Translations under genes and position numbers: made by a program | The notes under the pieces: generated by a model | The model's database searches: none | What the model saw: the letters and a program-made list of their open reading frames with translations, nothing else | What the model was told of the DNA's origin: nothing | Shown: in pieces, positions 17,943 to 24,706 of the stretch | How the letters are laid out: each line of letters starts with the position of its first letter | Numbering within the stretch: the first letter of the stretch is position 1 | NCBI GenBank assembly: GCA_050309585.1 | Contig: JBNRML010000068.1 | Location: forward strand, 1 to 35,012 | Length of the DNA: 35,012 nt | Direction of reading: 5' to 3' | Source: Bovifimicola sp050309585 | GTDB taxonomy: Bacteria > Bacillota > Clostridia > Lachnospirales > Lachnospiraceae

Positions 17943-18821
17943 ATGAAAGGTAAAATAATAAAAGGAATAGCAGGATTCTACTATGTACACGTCGTACATA
18001 GTGGAATCTATGAATGTAAGGCTAAGGGTGTATTTAGAAATCGCAAGATTAAGCCGCTTGTTGGTGATGATGTTGAGATTGAAATTTTAAGCGAAGAAGA
18101 AAAGCTTGGAAATATTACAGAGATATATGACAGAAAAAGTGAACTAATCAGGCCTGCGGTATCTAATATCGATCAGGCTTTAGTTGTGTTTGCCATAGCT
18201 GAGCCTATGCCCAATCTTAATTTGTTGGACAGATTTTTGGTAATGATGGAAAAGAATGATATAGACACTATTATCTGCTTCAATAAAATTGATCTGGTTT
18301 CAGAAGAGAAAATACTTGAAATGAGAGATGTTTATGTGAAGGCCGGATATCATGTGATGTTTACTTCTACAAAAAATAAATCCGGCGTGGAAGAGGTTAA
18401 GAGGATGTTAATGGGTAAAACAACAGCCTTTGCAGGACCTTCAGGAGTGGGAAAATCATCACTCCTGAATATGATTTTACCGGAAGCAAATTCAAAAACC
18501 GGAGAAATAAGTGATAAGATAAAAAGAGGAAAGCATACTACAAGGCATTCCGAAATTTTCAATATATGCGAGGATACATATATCATGGATACTCCGGGTT
18601 TTAGTTCCTTGTATGTAAATGATTTTGAAAAAGAAGATCTTAAAGATTATTTCAGGGAATTTAAAGAATTTAACTATGACTGCAAATTTACCGGATGTGT
18701 TCATATAAATGAGCCAGATTGTGCCATTAAAGACAGACTTAACCGCAATGAAATCAGTCAGAGCAGATATGACAATTATGTGCTTATGTATGAAGAAATA
18801 AAAAGTAAAAATAAATATTAG
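17943..18821 (+). CDS. rsgA: Ribosome small-subunit-dependent GTPase A
   Basis: Circularly permuted GTPase assisting late 30S maturation. An N-terminal OB fold precedes the permuted GTPase motifs in the order G4 (NKID), G1 (GPSGVGKSS, near residue 165) and G3 (DTPG). The C-terminal zinc knuckle has the Cys-x4-Cys-x-His-x5-Cys spacing (CKFTGCVHINEPDC). I start at ATG 17943 (292 aa), with GGAG 5 nt upstream. A longer reading from 17880 would lie inside prkC and is not needed. It follows prkC by 10 nt; RsgA is a reported PrkC substrate in related bacteria (established for B. subtilis and S. aureus, not shown here). Confidence 0.96.
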   Translation: MKGKIIKGIAGFYYVHVVHSGIYECKAKGVFRNRKIKPLVGDDVEIEILSEEEKLGNITEIYDRKSELIRPAVSNIDQALVVFAIAEPMPNLNLLDRFLVMMEKNDIDTIICFNKIDLVSEEKILEMRDVYVKAGYHVMFTSTKNKSGVEEVKRMLMGKTTAFAGPSGVGKSSLLNMILPEANSKTGEISDKIKRGKHTTRHSEIFNICEDTYIMDTPGFSSLYVNDFEKEDLKDYFREFKEFNYDCKFTGCVHINEPDCAIKDRLNRNEISQSRYDNYVLMYEEIKSKNKY

Positions 18822-18856
18822 AACGCAAATAAATTTGCTACGAAATGGAGATTAAT

Positions 18857-19519
18857 ATGAATAAAAAAGTTAAACTGGCACCATCGATTTTGTCGGCGGA
18901 TTTTTCTAAATTGGGAGAAGAAGTGAAGGCCGTGGATTTGGCAGGAGCTGATTACATTCATATAGATGTTATGGATGGAATGTTTGTACCTAGTATTTCA
19001 TTGGGGATTCCTGTCATTTCTTCACTTAGAAAAGTTACAGACAAGACCTTTGATGTTCATCTTATGATTGAGGAACCGGTAAGGTATATAGACGAATTTG
19101 TTAAGGCCGGGGCAGACATTATTACAGTTCATGTTGAAGCTTGCAGGCATTTGAACAGAACGGTGCAGGCTATAAAGGAAGCAGGTGTAAAGGCGGGAGT
19201 TGTGTTAAATCCATCAACAAGTCTTAATGAACTAGAATATATTTTGGAATATGTTGACATGGTGCTTTTAATGAGTGTCAATCCTGGATTTGGTGGACAA
19301 AAATATATTGAAAACACTACTGGAAAAATAAAACAGCTTAGAAAAATGATAGATGACAGAAAACTTGATATTGAAATTGAGGTGGATGGAGGAGTAAATT
19401 TTGAAAACGCAGAGGAAATAATTGAGGCTGGCGCAGATGTATTAGTTGCTGGTTCGGCTGTGTTTAACGGAAATAAAGAAAAAAATGTAAGGAAGTTTAA
19501 GGGGATGTTTGAGAAATGA
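18857..19519 (+). CDS. rpe: Ribulose-phosphate 3-epimerase
   Basis: TIM-barrel enzyme of the pentose phosphate pathway interconverting ribulose-5-phosphate and xylulose-5-phosphate. Family signatures: LAPSILSADFSKLGEE at the N-terminus, HIDVMDGMFVP (metal and catalytic Asp), DVHLMIEEP (metal His), VNPGFGGQ and EVDGGVN. The length of 220 aa is normal. ATG 18857 is preferred over ATG 18845 because TGGAG at 18846-18850 lies 6 nt upstream of the former and inside the latter. It overlaps thiN by 4 nt (ATGA), a classic coupled junction. Confidence 0.96.
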   Translation: MNKKVKLAPSILSADFSKLGEEVKAVDLAGADYIHIDVMDGMFVPSISLGIPVISSLRKVTDKTFDVHLMIEEPVRYIDEFVKAGADIITVHVEACRHLNRTVQAIKEAGVKAGVVLNPSTSLNELEYILEYVDMVLLMSVNPGFGGQKYIENTTGKIKQLRKMIDDRKLDIEIEVDGGVNFENAEEIIEAGADVLVAGSAVFNGNKEKNVRKFKGMFEK

Positions 19520-20178
19520 GAATAACTGCAATTATTTCAGGTGGAGAAGCAGATTTACAATTTATAGAAAGCTATCTGAAAAAATTAGAGTATAATTATT
19601 TGATTACAGCAGACGGTGGATTAAGGGTGGCAGATTTACTGGCAATTAAGCCGGATTGTATAGTAGGAGATTTTGACACTGTTAATCCTGCAATTTTACA
19701 TAAATATTTAAACAGAGAAGATGTGGAGATAAAAAGGTTTCTGGCTGAAAAGGATTTCACGGACACCAGTGCGGCAGTAAAACAGGCAATTGATATGGGC
19801 AGTATGGAAATACATGTTTTATGCGCTACAGGCACAAGACTGGACCATACAATTTCGAATATTATGTTATTGCAAATGATATTAGATGCAGGTGTTGAAG
19901 GCTATATTGTTGATAAAAATAACAGAATACGCATTATTGGTGGAAAAAGAAAGCGGCTGGATATAAAAAAGACTAGTAAGTACAGATATGTTTCAATAAT
20001 TCCGCTGTCTGAAAAGGTTACCGGTGTTTCCACAAAAGGAATGAAATACAATGTTAACAACCTTGATATGTATATGGGAAGGGATATTAGCATGGGAGTC
20101 AGTAATGAAGTCCAGGAAACTATGGGAGAGATACTTATAAAAGAAGGCAAAGCTTTGATAATTGAGTCGATAGATTAA
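19516..20178 (+). CDS. thiN: Thiamine pyrophosphokinase
   Basis: Transfers pyrophosphate from ATP to thiamine, producing thiamine diphosphate. The catalytic N-terminal domain shows ADGGLR, PDCIVGDFDTV, EKDFTDT (Asp-rich, metal binding) and ATGTRLDHTISN. The C-terminal beta domain ends in the KGMKYN and SNE segments that form the thiamine-binding site. The length is 220 aa. The ATG at 19516 overlaps the rpe stop by 4 nt. Thiamine diphosphate is the cofactor of transketolase, so pairing with rpe makes metabolic sense. It is the last gene of the long + strand run; no TPP riboswitch precedes it because it starts inside rpe. Confidence 0.95.
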   Translation: MRITAIISGGEADLQFIESYLKKLEYNYLITADGGLRVADLLAIKPDCIVGDFDTVNPAILHKYLNREDVEIKRFLAEKDFTDTSAAVKQAIDMGSMEIHVLCATGTRLDHTISNIMLLQMILDAGVEGYIVDKNNRIRIIGGKRKRLDIKKTSKYRYVSIIPLSEKVTGVSTKGMKYNVNNLDMYMGRDISMGVSNEVQETMGEILIKEGKALIIESID

Positions 20179-20213
20179 AGCAAATATTATGGAATATATT
20201 ATATAAAATAGTG

Positions 20214-20301
20214 TGTCAAAAATAATTGGGCTGAGCACTAACGATTTACACTTAAAGTTTAATCGTTAATGGGACAGCCCAATATTTTTGACAATTTTTT
20301 T
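20214..20301 (+). terminator. Long hairpin terminator between thiN and ychF (probably bidirectional)
   Basis: Left arm 20214-20233 (TGTCAAAAATA, one bulged A, TTGGGCTG) pairs with right arm 20275-20293. Inside it TAACGATT (20239-20246) pairs with AATCGTTA (20261-20268). A T tract follows at 20295-20301, running into the ychF stop codon on the opposite strand. On the - strand the hairpin is followed by a U-rich stretch, so it can serve both convergent genes. The total length of 80 nt is large for a simple terminator; see findings. Confidence 0.85.
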
Positions 20302-21397
20302 ATACATTGAAACGGAACAAAATAACGTCTCCATCTTTTACAACATATTCTTTTCCTTCAAGTCTTACAAGACCCTTGTCTTTTGCAGCAGAGTAAGAGC
20401 CACAGTCCAAAAGATCCTGATAATTAACAACCTCTGCACGAATGAATCCCCGTTCAAAATCACTGTGGATTTTTCCGGCAGCACCAGGGGCTTTGGTTCC
20501 AACCTTGATTGTCCATGCTCTTGTCTCGTCTTTTCCTGATGTGAGGTAACTTATAAGACCTAAAAGCTTGTAGCTTGCTTTGATAAGCTTGTCAAGACCT
20601 GATTCTTTTAAGCCGAGTTCTTCTAAGAACATTGCTTTGTCTTCATCATCAAGTTCAGATATTTCCTGTTCAATCTGGGCAGAAATAACAAATACTTCGA
20701 AGCCTTCTTTTTCAGCAAATTCCCTGACCTGTTTAACCTGCTCATTAGAAGCTCCATCATCTGCCAAATCGTCTTCAGCAACATTTGCGGCAAATATAAC
20801 AGGCTTATATGTGAGAAGATTGTAAGAAGTTAAGAGTGCCAAATCATCTTCATCATTTGGTTCAAAACTCTTAGCCAGGCGTCCTTCTTCAAGATGTGCT
20901 TTTATTCTGTTGAGTAAGTCAAGTTCTTTTGCAAGGGCCTTATCATTTCTTGCACCCTTAGAAGTTTTTGCAATACGTCTTTCCAGAATTTCAATATCAG
21001 AAAAGATTAATTCAAGATTAATTGTCTCAATATCCCTGAGGGGATTTACGCTTCCATCAACGTGAATAACGTTTGTGTCCTCGAAGCATCTTACAACATG
21101 AACAATGGCATCAACCTCACGGATGTTTGATAAGAACTGGTTTCCGAGGCCTTCGCCTTTAGAAGCACCTTTTACAAGACCTGCAATATCAACAAATTCG
21201 ATAACAGCAGGAGTAACCTTTACTGAGTCATATAATGCAGCCAGTTTATTTAATCTTTCATCAGGCACTGTAACTATTCCGATATTTGGGTCAATAGTAC
21301 AGAACGGATAGTTTGCTGATTCTGCACCTGCCTTTGTTAAGGAATTAAATAATGTACTTTTACCAACGTTAGGTAAGCCGACGATTCCTAATTTCAT
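20300..21397 (-). CDS. ychF: Redox-regulated ATPase/GTPase YchF (OLA1 family)
   Basis: Universally conserved Obg-related P-loop NTPase that binds ribosomes and influences stress responses; bacterial and human members prefer ATP. Visible motifs are G1 GLPNVGKST (residues 7-15), the switch NYPFCTIDPN, G3 DIAGLVKGASKGEGLGN, and G4 in the relaxed form NVAE instead of NKxD, which is typical of the ATP-using family. A C-terminal TGS domain ends the protein (AGKIHSDFERGFIRAEVV onward). The length of 365 aa is standard. The start is fixed by AAGGAG (21408-21413) 10 nt upstream. It is transcribed alone, converging on thiN and diverging from lgt. Confidence 0.97.
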   Translation of the reverse strand: MKLGIVGLPNVGKSTLFNSLTKAGAESANYPFCTIDPNIGIVTVPDERLNKLAALYDSVKVTPAVIEFVDIAGLVKGASKGEGLGNQFLSNIREVDAIVHVVRCFEDTNVIHVDGSVNPLRDIETINLELIFSDIEILERRIAKTSKGARNDKALAKELDLLNRIKAHLEEGRLAKSFEPNDEDDLALLTSYNLLTYKPVIFAANVAEDDLADDGASNEQVKQVREFAEKEGFEVFVISAQIEQEISELDDEDKAMFLEELGLKESGLDKLIKASYKLLGLISYLTSGKDETRAWTIKVGTKAPGAAGKIHSDFERGFIRAEVVNYQDLLDCGSYSAAKDKGLVRLEGKEYVVKDGDVILFRFNV

Positions 21398-21449
21398 TTT
21401 TTAAATTCTCCTTTTTAAATGGATTTTTCAGTTGTCATAACTAGTGTAT

Positions 21450-21478
21450 AATATATCACGAAGAAGGGAAAAAGTAAA
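21450..21478 (-). promoter_or_regulatory. Probable promoter for ychF
   Basis: On the - strand TTTACT (21478-21473) and TATATT (21455-21450) are spaced by 17 nt, giving a leader of roughly 45 nt before the ychF ATG. The match to consensus is moderate (4/6 and 5/6) in AT-rich sequence. Confidence 0.4.
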
Positions 21479-21492
21479 TTATTATAATAAGG

Positions 21493-21521
21493 TTGTGATT
21501 TAAAGATATTTCGGCTAAAAT
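21493..21521 (+). promoter_or_regulatory. Probable promoter for lgt
   Basis: TTGTGA (21493-21498) and TAAAAT (21516-21521) are separated by 17 nt, in the 214-nt gap between the divergent ychF and lgt starts. A leader of about 85 nt would precede lgt. It lies back to back with the ychF promoter, only 14 nt separating the two -35 hexamers. Confidence 0.5.
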
Positions 21522-21611
21522 ATATTTGGCAGATGCGGCGCACCGGGAAAACGTCAGTTTTTTTGGTTGGCTCTGAACAGATATCATTTTTTTAAGAAAC
21601 GAGGACAAAAT

Positions 21612-22505
21612 ATGCTGGGAGCAGTTAGTATAAGATTTGTAAACATTGGAATCAAGATAAATGATTTGGGTAAGAACATAAAAATTGGAAATTTTGAGAT
21701 TGCATATTATGGAATAATAATTTCCATAGGAATGATGTTGGCGTTTTTTATGGCACTCAGGGAGGCAAAAAAGACAGGACAGAGTCAGGATAACTATTAT
21801 GACCTTGCAATCTACACAATATTATTTGGGGTGATTGGAGCCAGAGCATATTATGTGATTTTTGAATGGGAAAACTACAGGGGAGATTTTAAGGAAATAA
21901 TTAACCTGAAAAATGGTGGACTTGCTATTTACGGTGGCGTTTTGGCGGGAATTTTAGTCTGCTTAATCTATTCGAAAATAAAGAAGCTTTCACTGGCGCA
22001 GATACTTGATACCATTGCACCGGGGCTTTTGGTAGGACAGATACTTGGAAGATGGGGAAATTTTTTTAACAGAGAGGCTTTTGGAGGATACACAAATAAC
22101 CTCTTTGCCATGCAGATAAAGTTAGATGAGGTAACAGGAGTGATATCGAAATCTGTTGCGGATAATATTAAGATAGTGGATGGAGTGGAGTATATACAGG
22201 TACATCCGACATTTTTATATGAATCAATGTGGAATCTGATGCTATTGATTGGAATACTATTATATAGAAGACACAAGACCTTTCAGGGAGAAATTTCGGC
22301 AATATATCTAATTGGATATGGCATTGGAAGATTTATGATAGAATCCCTGAGAACAGACCAGCTCATTATTCCCAAAACAGGATTAGCTGTTTCACAGCTT
22401 TTGTCAGTAATTTTAGTGTGTGTGGGAATTTTTATTCTGATACGTGGTAAAATCTTTATAAAACACAAGAAAAAAAATGAGGAAAATACACAGGTGTCAC
22501 AGTAA
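21612..22505 (+). CDS. lgt: Prolipoprotein diacylglyceryl transferase
   Basis: Membrane enzyme transferring diacylglyceryl from phosphatidylglycerol to the lipobox cysteine of prolipoproteins. About seven hydrophobic helices are visible. The Lgt signature GRWGNFFNREAFG lies near residue 147, preceded by GGLAIYGG and followed by HPTFLYES and GRFMIESLRTD with the conserved arginines. The length is 297 aa from ATG 21612, which has GAGG 7 nt upstream. A TTG at 21567 would add 15 residues without a ribosome binding site. It is a single-gene unit with its own promoter and a strong terminator. Confidence 0.96.
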   Translation: MLGAVSIRFVNIGIKINDLGKNIKIGNFEIAYYGIIISIGMMLAFFMALREAKKTGQSQDNYYDLAIYTILFGVIGARAYYVIFEWENYRGDFKEIINLKNGGLAIYGGVLAGILVCLIYSKIKKLSLAQILDTIAPGLLVGQILGRWGNFFNREAFGGYTNNLFAMQIKLDEVTGVISKSVADNIKIVDGVEYIQVHPTFLYESMWNLMLLIGILLYRRHKTFQGEISAIYLIGYGIGRFMIESLRTDQLIIPKTGLAVSQLLSVILVCVGIFILIRGKIFIKHKKKNEENTQVSQ

Positions 22506-22553
22506 TATAATTGTAAAATATTGTTTAATACTATATCTTGTAGTTGTAAAAAT

Positions 22554-22600
22554 ATGTCTACAATATGTGGGAAAACCGCATATTTGTAGACATTTTTTTT
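22554..22600 (+). terminator. Rho-independent terminator after lgt
   Basis: Left arm ATGTCTACA plus ATATGTGG (22554-22570) pairs with CCGCATATT plus TGTAGACAT (ending at 22593), with one bulge and one G-U pair and a GAAAA-type loop. Eight T residues follow (22593-22600). It separates lgt from the dcw promoter. The 237-nt gap between lgt and mraZ also holds that promoter and the repeat operator. Confidence 0.92.
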
Positions 22601-22622
22601 GTTTATAATCAATAAAAAGTAC

Positions 22623-22651
22623 TTGATATTTGATGGTTTGTGAGTTAAAAT
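22623..22651 (+). promoter_or_regulatory. Sigma-A promoter of the dcw cluster (mraZ promoter)
   Basis: TTGATA (22623-22628) and TAAAAT (22646-22651) lie exactly 17 nt apart, immediately downstream of the lgt terminator and upstream of the repeat operator. Transcription would begin near 22658, giving a leader of about 85 nt before mraZ. It is the best candidate promoter for the whole mraZ-to-divIB run. Confidence 0.65.
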
Positions 22652-22658
22652 TACTGAT

Positions 22659-22705
22659 AAGTGGTGAAAAGTGGATGAAAAGGTATATAAAGTGTCACGA
22701 AGTGG
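22659..22705 (+). promoter_or_regulatory. Phased AAGTGG repeats, probable MraZ operator
   Basis: AAGTGG occurs at 22659, 22669 and 22700, the near-match AAGTGT at 22690 and a degenerate AAGGTA at 22680. The spacing is 10, 11, 10 and 10 nt, so all lie on one face of the helix. MraZ (an AbrB-like octamer) is known to bind short G-rich direct repeats of about 10-nt period upstream of its own gene in E. coli and Mollicutes. The position just downstream of the -10 element and upstream of mraZ fits autorepression. The repeat count is what I see; function is inferred. Confidence 0.7.
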
Positions 22706-22742
22706 TAGATTTGACAAGATAAACAGATGGGAGGTGCGATAA

Positions 22743-23177
22743 GTGTTTTTGGGAGAATACAATCATTCGGTTGATGCCAAGGGAAGACTTATTGTGCCTG
22801 CGAAGTTTAGAGAGGGACTAGGTGAAGAATTTATCCTTTCAAAAGGTTTAGACGGATGTCTTTATATTTACCCCTTTGATGAGTGGAAAGAATTTGAAAA
22901 AACTTTGAGTGAATTGCCTACGGGAAAAAGTGACATAAGAAAATTGGTGCGTTTCTTTCTGTCTTCTGCTACACAGGTTGAAGTGGATAAACAGGGAAGG
23001 ATATTAATACCAGCCACACACAGGGAATTTGCAGGACTTGACAAGGATGTTGTTCTTGCAGGTGTGGGGAAAAAGATTGAAATCTGGAGCGCCGATAAGT
23101 GGGCAGATGCTACGTTTGGTGAAGAAGATATGGATGATGTGGCAGAGAGAATGGCAGATTTAGGAATTGCATTCTAG
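22743..23177 (+). CDS. mraZ: Transcriptional regulator MraZ
   Basis: DNA-binding regulator of the division and cell-wall cluster and of its own gene. Two SpoVT/AbrB-like swapped-hairpin domains are visible, each with the family's D-x-K-GR motif: DAKGRLIVPAKFR near residues 11-23 and VDKQGRILIPATHRE near 80-94. The length of 144 aa is normal. The start is GTG 22743, fixed by GGGAGGTG 7-8 nt upstream; the N-terminus MFLGEYNHSVD is diagnostic. It is the first gene of the dcw cluster, 32 nt before rsmH, with phased repeats that are its likely operator just upstream. Confidence 0.96.
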   Translation: MFLGEYNHSVDAKGRLIVPAKFREGLGEEFILSKGLDGCLYIYPFDEWKEFEKTLSELPTGKSDIRKLVRFFLSSATQVEVDKQGRILIPATHREFAGLDKDVVLAGVGKKIEIWSADKWADATFGEEDMDDVAERMADLGIAF

Positions 23178-23209
23178 TGAATCAAATGTATCAAAGGAGT
23201 GATAATTAA

Positions 23210-24160
23210 GTGGGAGAAAAGTTGGAATTTGTGCACAAGTCGGTTTTGTTAAACGAGACAGTGGACAGTCTTAATGTGAAACCAGACGGAATTTATATTG
23301 ACGGAACTCTTGGCGGAGGCGGACATGCGTATCATGTGTGCAGAAAACTTGGTGAACATGGTCGGTTTATTGGAATTGACCAGGATGAGGAAGCGATACG
23401 AGCAGCATCTGAGAGGTTAGCTGAGTTTGGCGACAAGGTGACTATTGTCAGAAGTAATTATGTGAATACGCCGGAAATACTAAAGAATCTTGGAATTGAA
23501 AAGGTTAATGGTATTATGCTGGATTTGGGAGTATCATCCCACCAGCTTGATACTGCTGAAAGGGGTTTTAGTTATATGACTGATGCTCCGTTGGATATGC
23601 GTATGGATAACAGAAATTCAATGACGGCCAAAGATATTGTCAATGAATATTCAGAGATGGAGCTTTTCAGGGTTATACGAGATTATGGTGAAGACAAGTT
23701 CGCAAAGAATATTGCAAAACATATTGTAAATGCCAGAAAAGAAAAGACCATTGAGACAACAGGAGAGCTTACAGAGATAATAAAAGCAGCCATTCCGATG
23801 AAGATGAGGGTTAATGGTGGACATCCTGCCAAGAGAACCTTTCAGGCTATCAGGATTGAGCTTAATAAGGAGTTAGATGTACTTAGGGATTCTATTGATA
23901 ATATGATTGATTTGTTAGATGACAAGGGAAGACTCAGCATCATAACATTTCATTCATTAGAAGACAGGATAGTGAAGAACAGATTTAGGATAAATGAAAA
24001 TCCTTGTACATGCCCATCGGATTTTCCGGTATGTGTATGTGGAAAGAAGTCTAAGGGAAGAGTAGTGACAAGAAAGCCCATAGTTCCAGGTGAGGACGAG
24101 CTTTCTGACAATTCAAGAGCGAAGAGTTCGAAATTAAGGGTTTTTCAACGTGAATATTGA
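23210..24160 (+). CDS. rsmH: 16S rRNA (cytosine-1402-N4)-methyltransferase
   Basis: SAM-dependent methylation of N4 of C1402 in the ribosomal decoding centre. SAM motif DGTLGGGGHA lies near residue 24, followed by MLDLGVSSHQLD, the GFSYMTDAPLDMRMD block and HPAKRTFQAIRIELN. The cysteine-rich C-terminal segment CTCPSDFPVCVC is typical. The length is 316 aa. The start is GTG 23210 with AAAGGAG about 10 nt upstream. Its place between mraZ and ftsL is nearly universal, although the reason for linkage to division genes is not settled. Confidence 0.97.
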   Translation: MGEKLEFVHKSVLLNETVDSLNVKPDGIYIDGTLGGGGHAYHVCRKLGEHGRFIGIDQDEEAIRAASERLAEFGDKVTIVRSNYVNTPEILKNLGIEKVNGIMLDLGVSSHQLDTAERGFSYMTDAPLDMRMDNRNSMTAKDIVNEYSEMELFRVIRDYGEDKFAKNIAKHIVNARKEKTIETTGELTEIIKAAIPMKMRVNGGHPAKRTFQAIRIELNKELDVLRDSIDNMIDLLDDKGRLSIITFHSLEDRIVKNRFRINENPCTCPSDFPVCVCGKKSKGRVVTRKPIVPGEDELSDNSRAKSSKLRVFQREY

Positions 24161-24181
24161 TATTTTAGGGAGATAGTGAAA

Positions 24182-24679
24182 ATGGCAAAGAGTAACACAT
24201 ACAAGAGAAATTATATAAGCTATGAAGAATATGTAGAGGGAAGTGCTGTAAGAAAGCTCAACAATGCAGATAATGCCGAGAGACAGCCTAGAACTTATGA
24301 TGGAAACAGAAGGGTACGTACTTCGGCGGCAGTTTACAAAAACAGGGAAAGAGCAACAAGGATGAGCAAAGGATATGTTGCTGTTTTGGCTGTGTGCTGC
24401 CTGATGATGTCAGCAGTATGTGCTCAGTATTTATCACTCAGAGACAGTATTACAACAAGAAAAGCAGAAATTGCCACATTGGAGCTGCAAGTTGATGCAT
24501 TAAAGGCACAGAATGATTCTATTGATTATACTATTAACAGTTACATTGATGTTGATCACATAAGATCAGTGGCAATGGGAGAATTAGGAATGATTCAGGC
24601 AGGAAAGAATCAGATTTCTTTTTATCAGAGTTCTGAGAGCGAGTATATGAAGCAGTATAGAGAGGTTCCGGAAAAGTAA
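24182..24679 (+). CDS. ftsL: FtsL-like cell division protein
   Basis: Small bitopic protein, presumed partner of DivIB and DivIC in the divisome. A basic cytoplasmic tail of about 60 residues precedes one transmembrane helix (GYVAVLAVCCLMMSAVCA region, about 62-84). An extracellular coiled-coil-like stretch with regular Leu/Ile spacing (IATLELQVDALKAQN) follows, then the VRSVAMGELGM-like C-terminal segment seen in FtsL/DivIC proteins. FtsL is poorly conserved, so the call leans on topology and position between rsmH and the first PBP. ATG 24182 is used, with GGGAG 9 nt upstream; a GTG two codons earlier is too close to it. Confidence 0.82.
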   Translation: MAKSNTYKRNYISYEEYVEGSAVRKLNNADNAERQPRTYDGNRRVRTSAAVYKNRERATRMSKGYVAVLAVCCLMMSAVCAQYLSLRDSITTRKAEIATLELQVDALKAQNDSIDYTINSYIDVDHIRSVAMGELGMIQAGKNQISFYQSSESEYMKQYREVPEK

Positions 24680-24706
24680 TGATACCTCTTGGAAAATGAG
24701 GATTTT

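Noticed and set aside
22283..22762. 159-aa open frame on the - strand over the end of lgt, its terminator and the mraZ promoter
   Set aside because: It would read through a clear terminator and promoter of the + strand and shows no protein family features.
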